Assembly (NCBI GenBank): GCA_017483735.1
Contig: JAFUVF010000013.1
Location: 1-63,845 of the forward strand
Source: Lachnospiraceae bacterium
GTDB taxonomy: Bacteria; Bacillota; Clostridia; Lachnospirales; Lachnospiraceae
DNA: 63,845 nt
Reading direction: 5' to 3'
Below, in pieces: positions 63,736 through 63,845 of this stretch (within the stretch, counting starts at the first letter, position 1; each line of letters begins with the position of its first letter). The translations under genes and the position numbers were made by a program. The notes beneath the pieces are model-generated. The model did not search any database. It was given only the letters and a program-made list of their open reading frames with translations, and was not told where the DNA came from.

Positions 63736-63845
63736 ATGATCGCTAGACACGGAAAGAAAATCGGAACAGCCCTTTTGGTAATCGTGGTAATACTTGCGGC
63801 GGCGATACGGATAGCCTGTGTTATGCAGACAAACGGCATCATAGA
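63736..63845 (+). CDS. Start of a membrane protein (cut by window end)
   Basis: ATG 63736 opens a frame of 36 residues to the edge: MIARHGKKIG, then a hydrophobic helix LLVIVVILAAAIRIACV. It may be a GT-C-like protein paired with the GT2 gene nine bases upstream; only the first segment is visible. Confidence 0.6.
   Translation, partial: MIARHGKKIGTALLVIVVILAAAIRIACVMQTNGII

Noticed and set aside
1..63845. Mobile elements, CRISPR arrays, tRNA or rRNA genes
   Set aside because: No transposase, integrase, direct repeat array or cloverleaf could be recognised on either strand.

Overview
The window is a gene-dense, almost entirely plus-strand piece of a low- to mid-GC Firmicutes chromosome. Strong AGGAGG-type ribosome sites, consensus sigma-A promoters, T-tailed hairpin terminators, Rex, CheV, a YlqG/YlqH (FliK/FlhB-like) pair beside rnhB, and the conserved runs yceD-rpmF-plsX-acpP-rnc-smc-ftsY and ylxM-ffh-rpsP-khpA-rimM-trmD-rplS all point to Clostridia, most likely a Lachnospiraceae member. 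The family assignment is inference from gene order and protein style. I see no rRNA, tRNA, CRISPR array, insertion sequence or phage gene, and no gene-free stretch longer than about 300 bases.

Layout: 0-12 kb is a signalling and envelope region. It has a DUF4153 membrane protein; a perfect consensus promoter driving a 1151-residue PAS/GGDEF/EAL/PAS/PAS/GGDEF c-di-GMP protein; a one-TM protein; an OmpR-type two-component pair; a DUF2339-like polytopic protein; a lipoprotein; and cheV on its own promoter. 12-21 kb is the lipid, ribosome and chromosome run yceD, rpmF, plsX, acpP, rnc, smc, ftsY, ending in ilvA and a terminator. 21-32 kb is the SRP, ribosome maturation and protein export run ylxM, ffh, rpsP, khpA, rimM, trmD, a GT-C-like membrane protein, rplS, a signal peptidase paralogue with Ala at the Ser position, rbgA, an intact lepB, rnhB, the FliK/FlhB-like pair and yraN. 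32-36.5 kb has a second OmpR-type pair with a very large kinase, convergent with a long-form prs, the only minus-strand gene. 36.5-39 kb is a two-gene GT-C cassette that looks spliced in upstream of a DUF512 radical-SAM gene. 39-47.4 kb runs DUF512, der, plsY, gpsA, metF, a MoxR/VWA pair and tyrS. 47.4-52.6 kb holds an AgrA/AgrC-like pair without agrBD, followed by lipoproteins, a DUF1266 protein and a PH-like protein. 52.6-58.5 kb is nucleoside salvage (punA, cdd, an amidohydrolase, a purine permease) followed by a membrane-anchored MutS-like ATPase. 58.5-63.8 kb is rex, a coiled-coil protein, alr, a CBS protein, yebC, a GT2 transferase and a truncated final gene.

The genes form several long operons with 4-20 base overlaps. 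Points that most deserve attention: the signal peptidase paralogue whose nucleophile is Ala; perfect dyads centred on the -10 boxes of the yceD operon and, less strongly, of prs; a promoter whose -35 box lies inside the ilvA terminator stem and yields a nearly leaderless ylxM message; a probable Rex site over the rex promoter; two GT-C-type insertions into otherwise conserved housekeeping neighbourhoods; and the AgrA/AgrC-lipoprotein-DUF1266 cluster.
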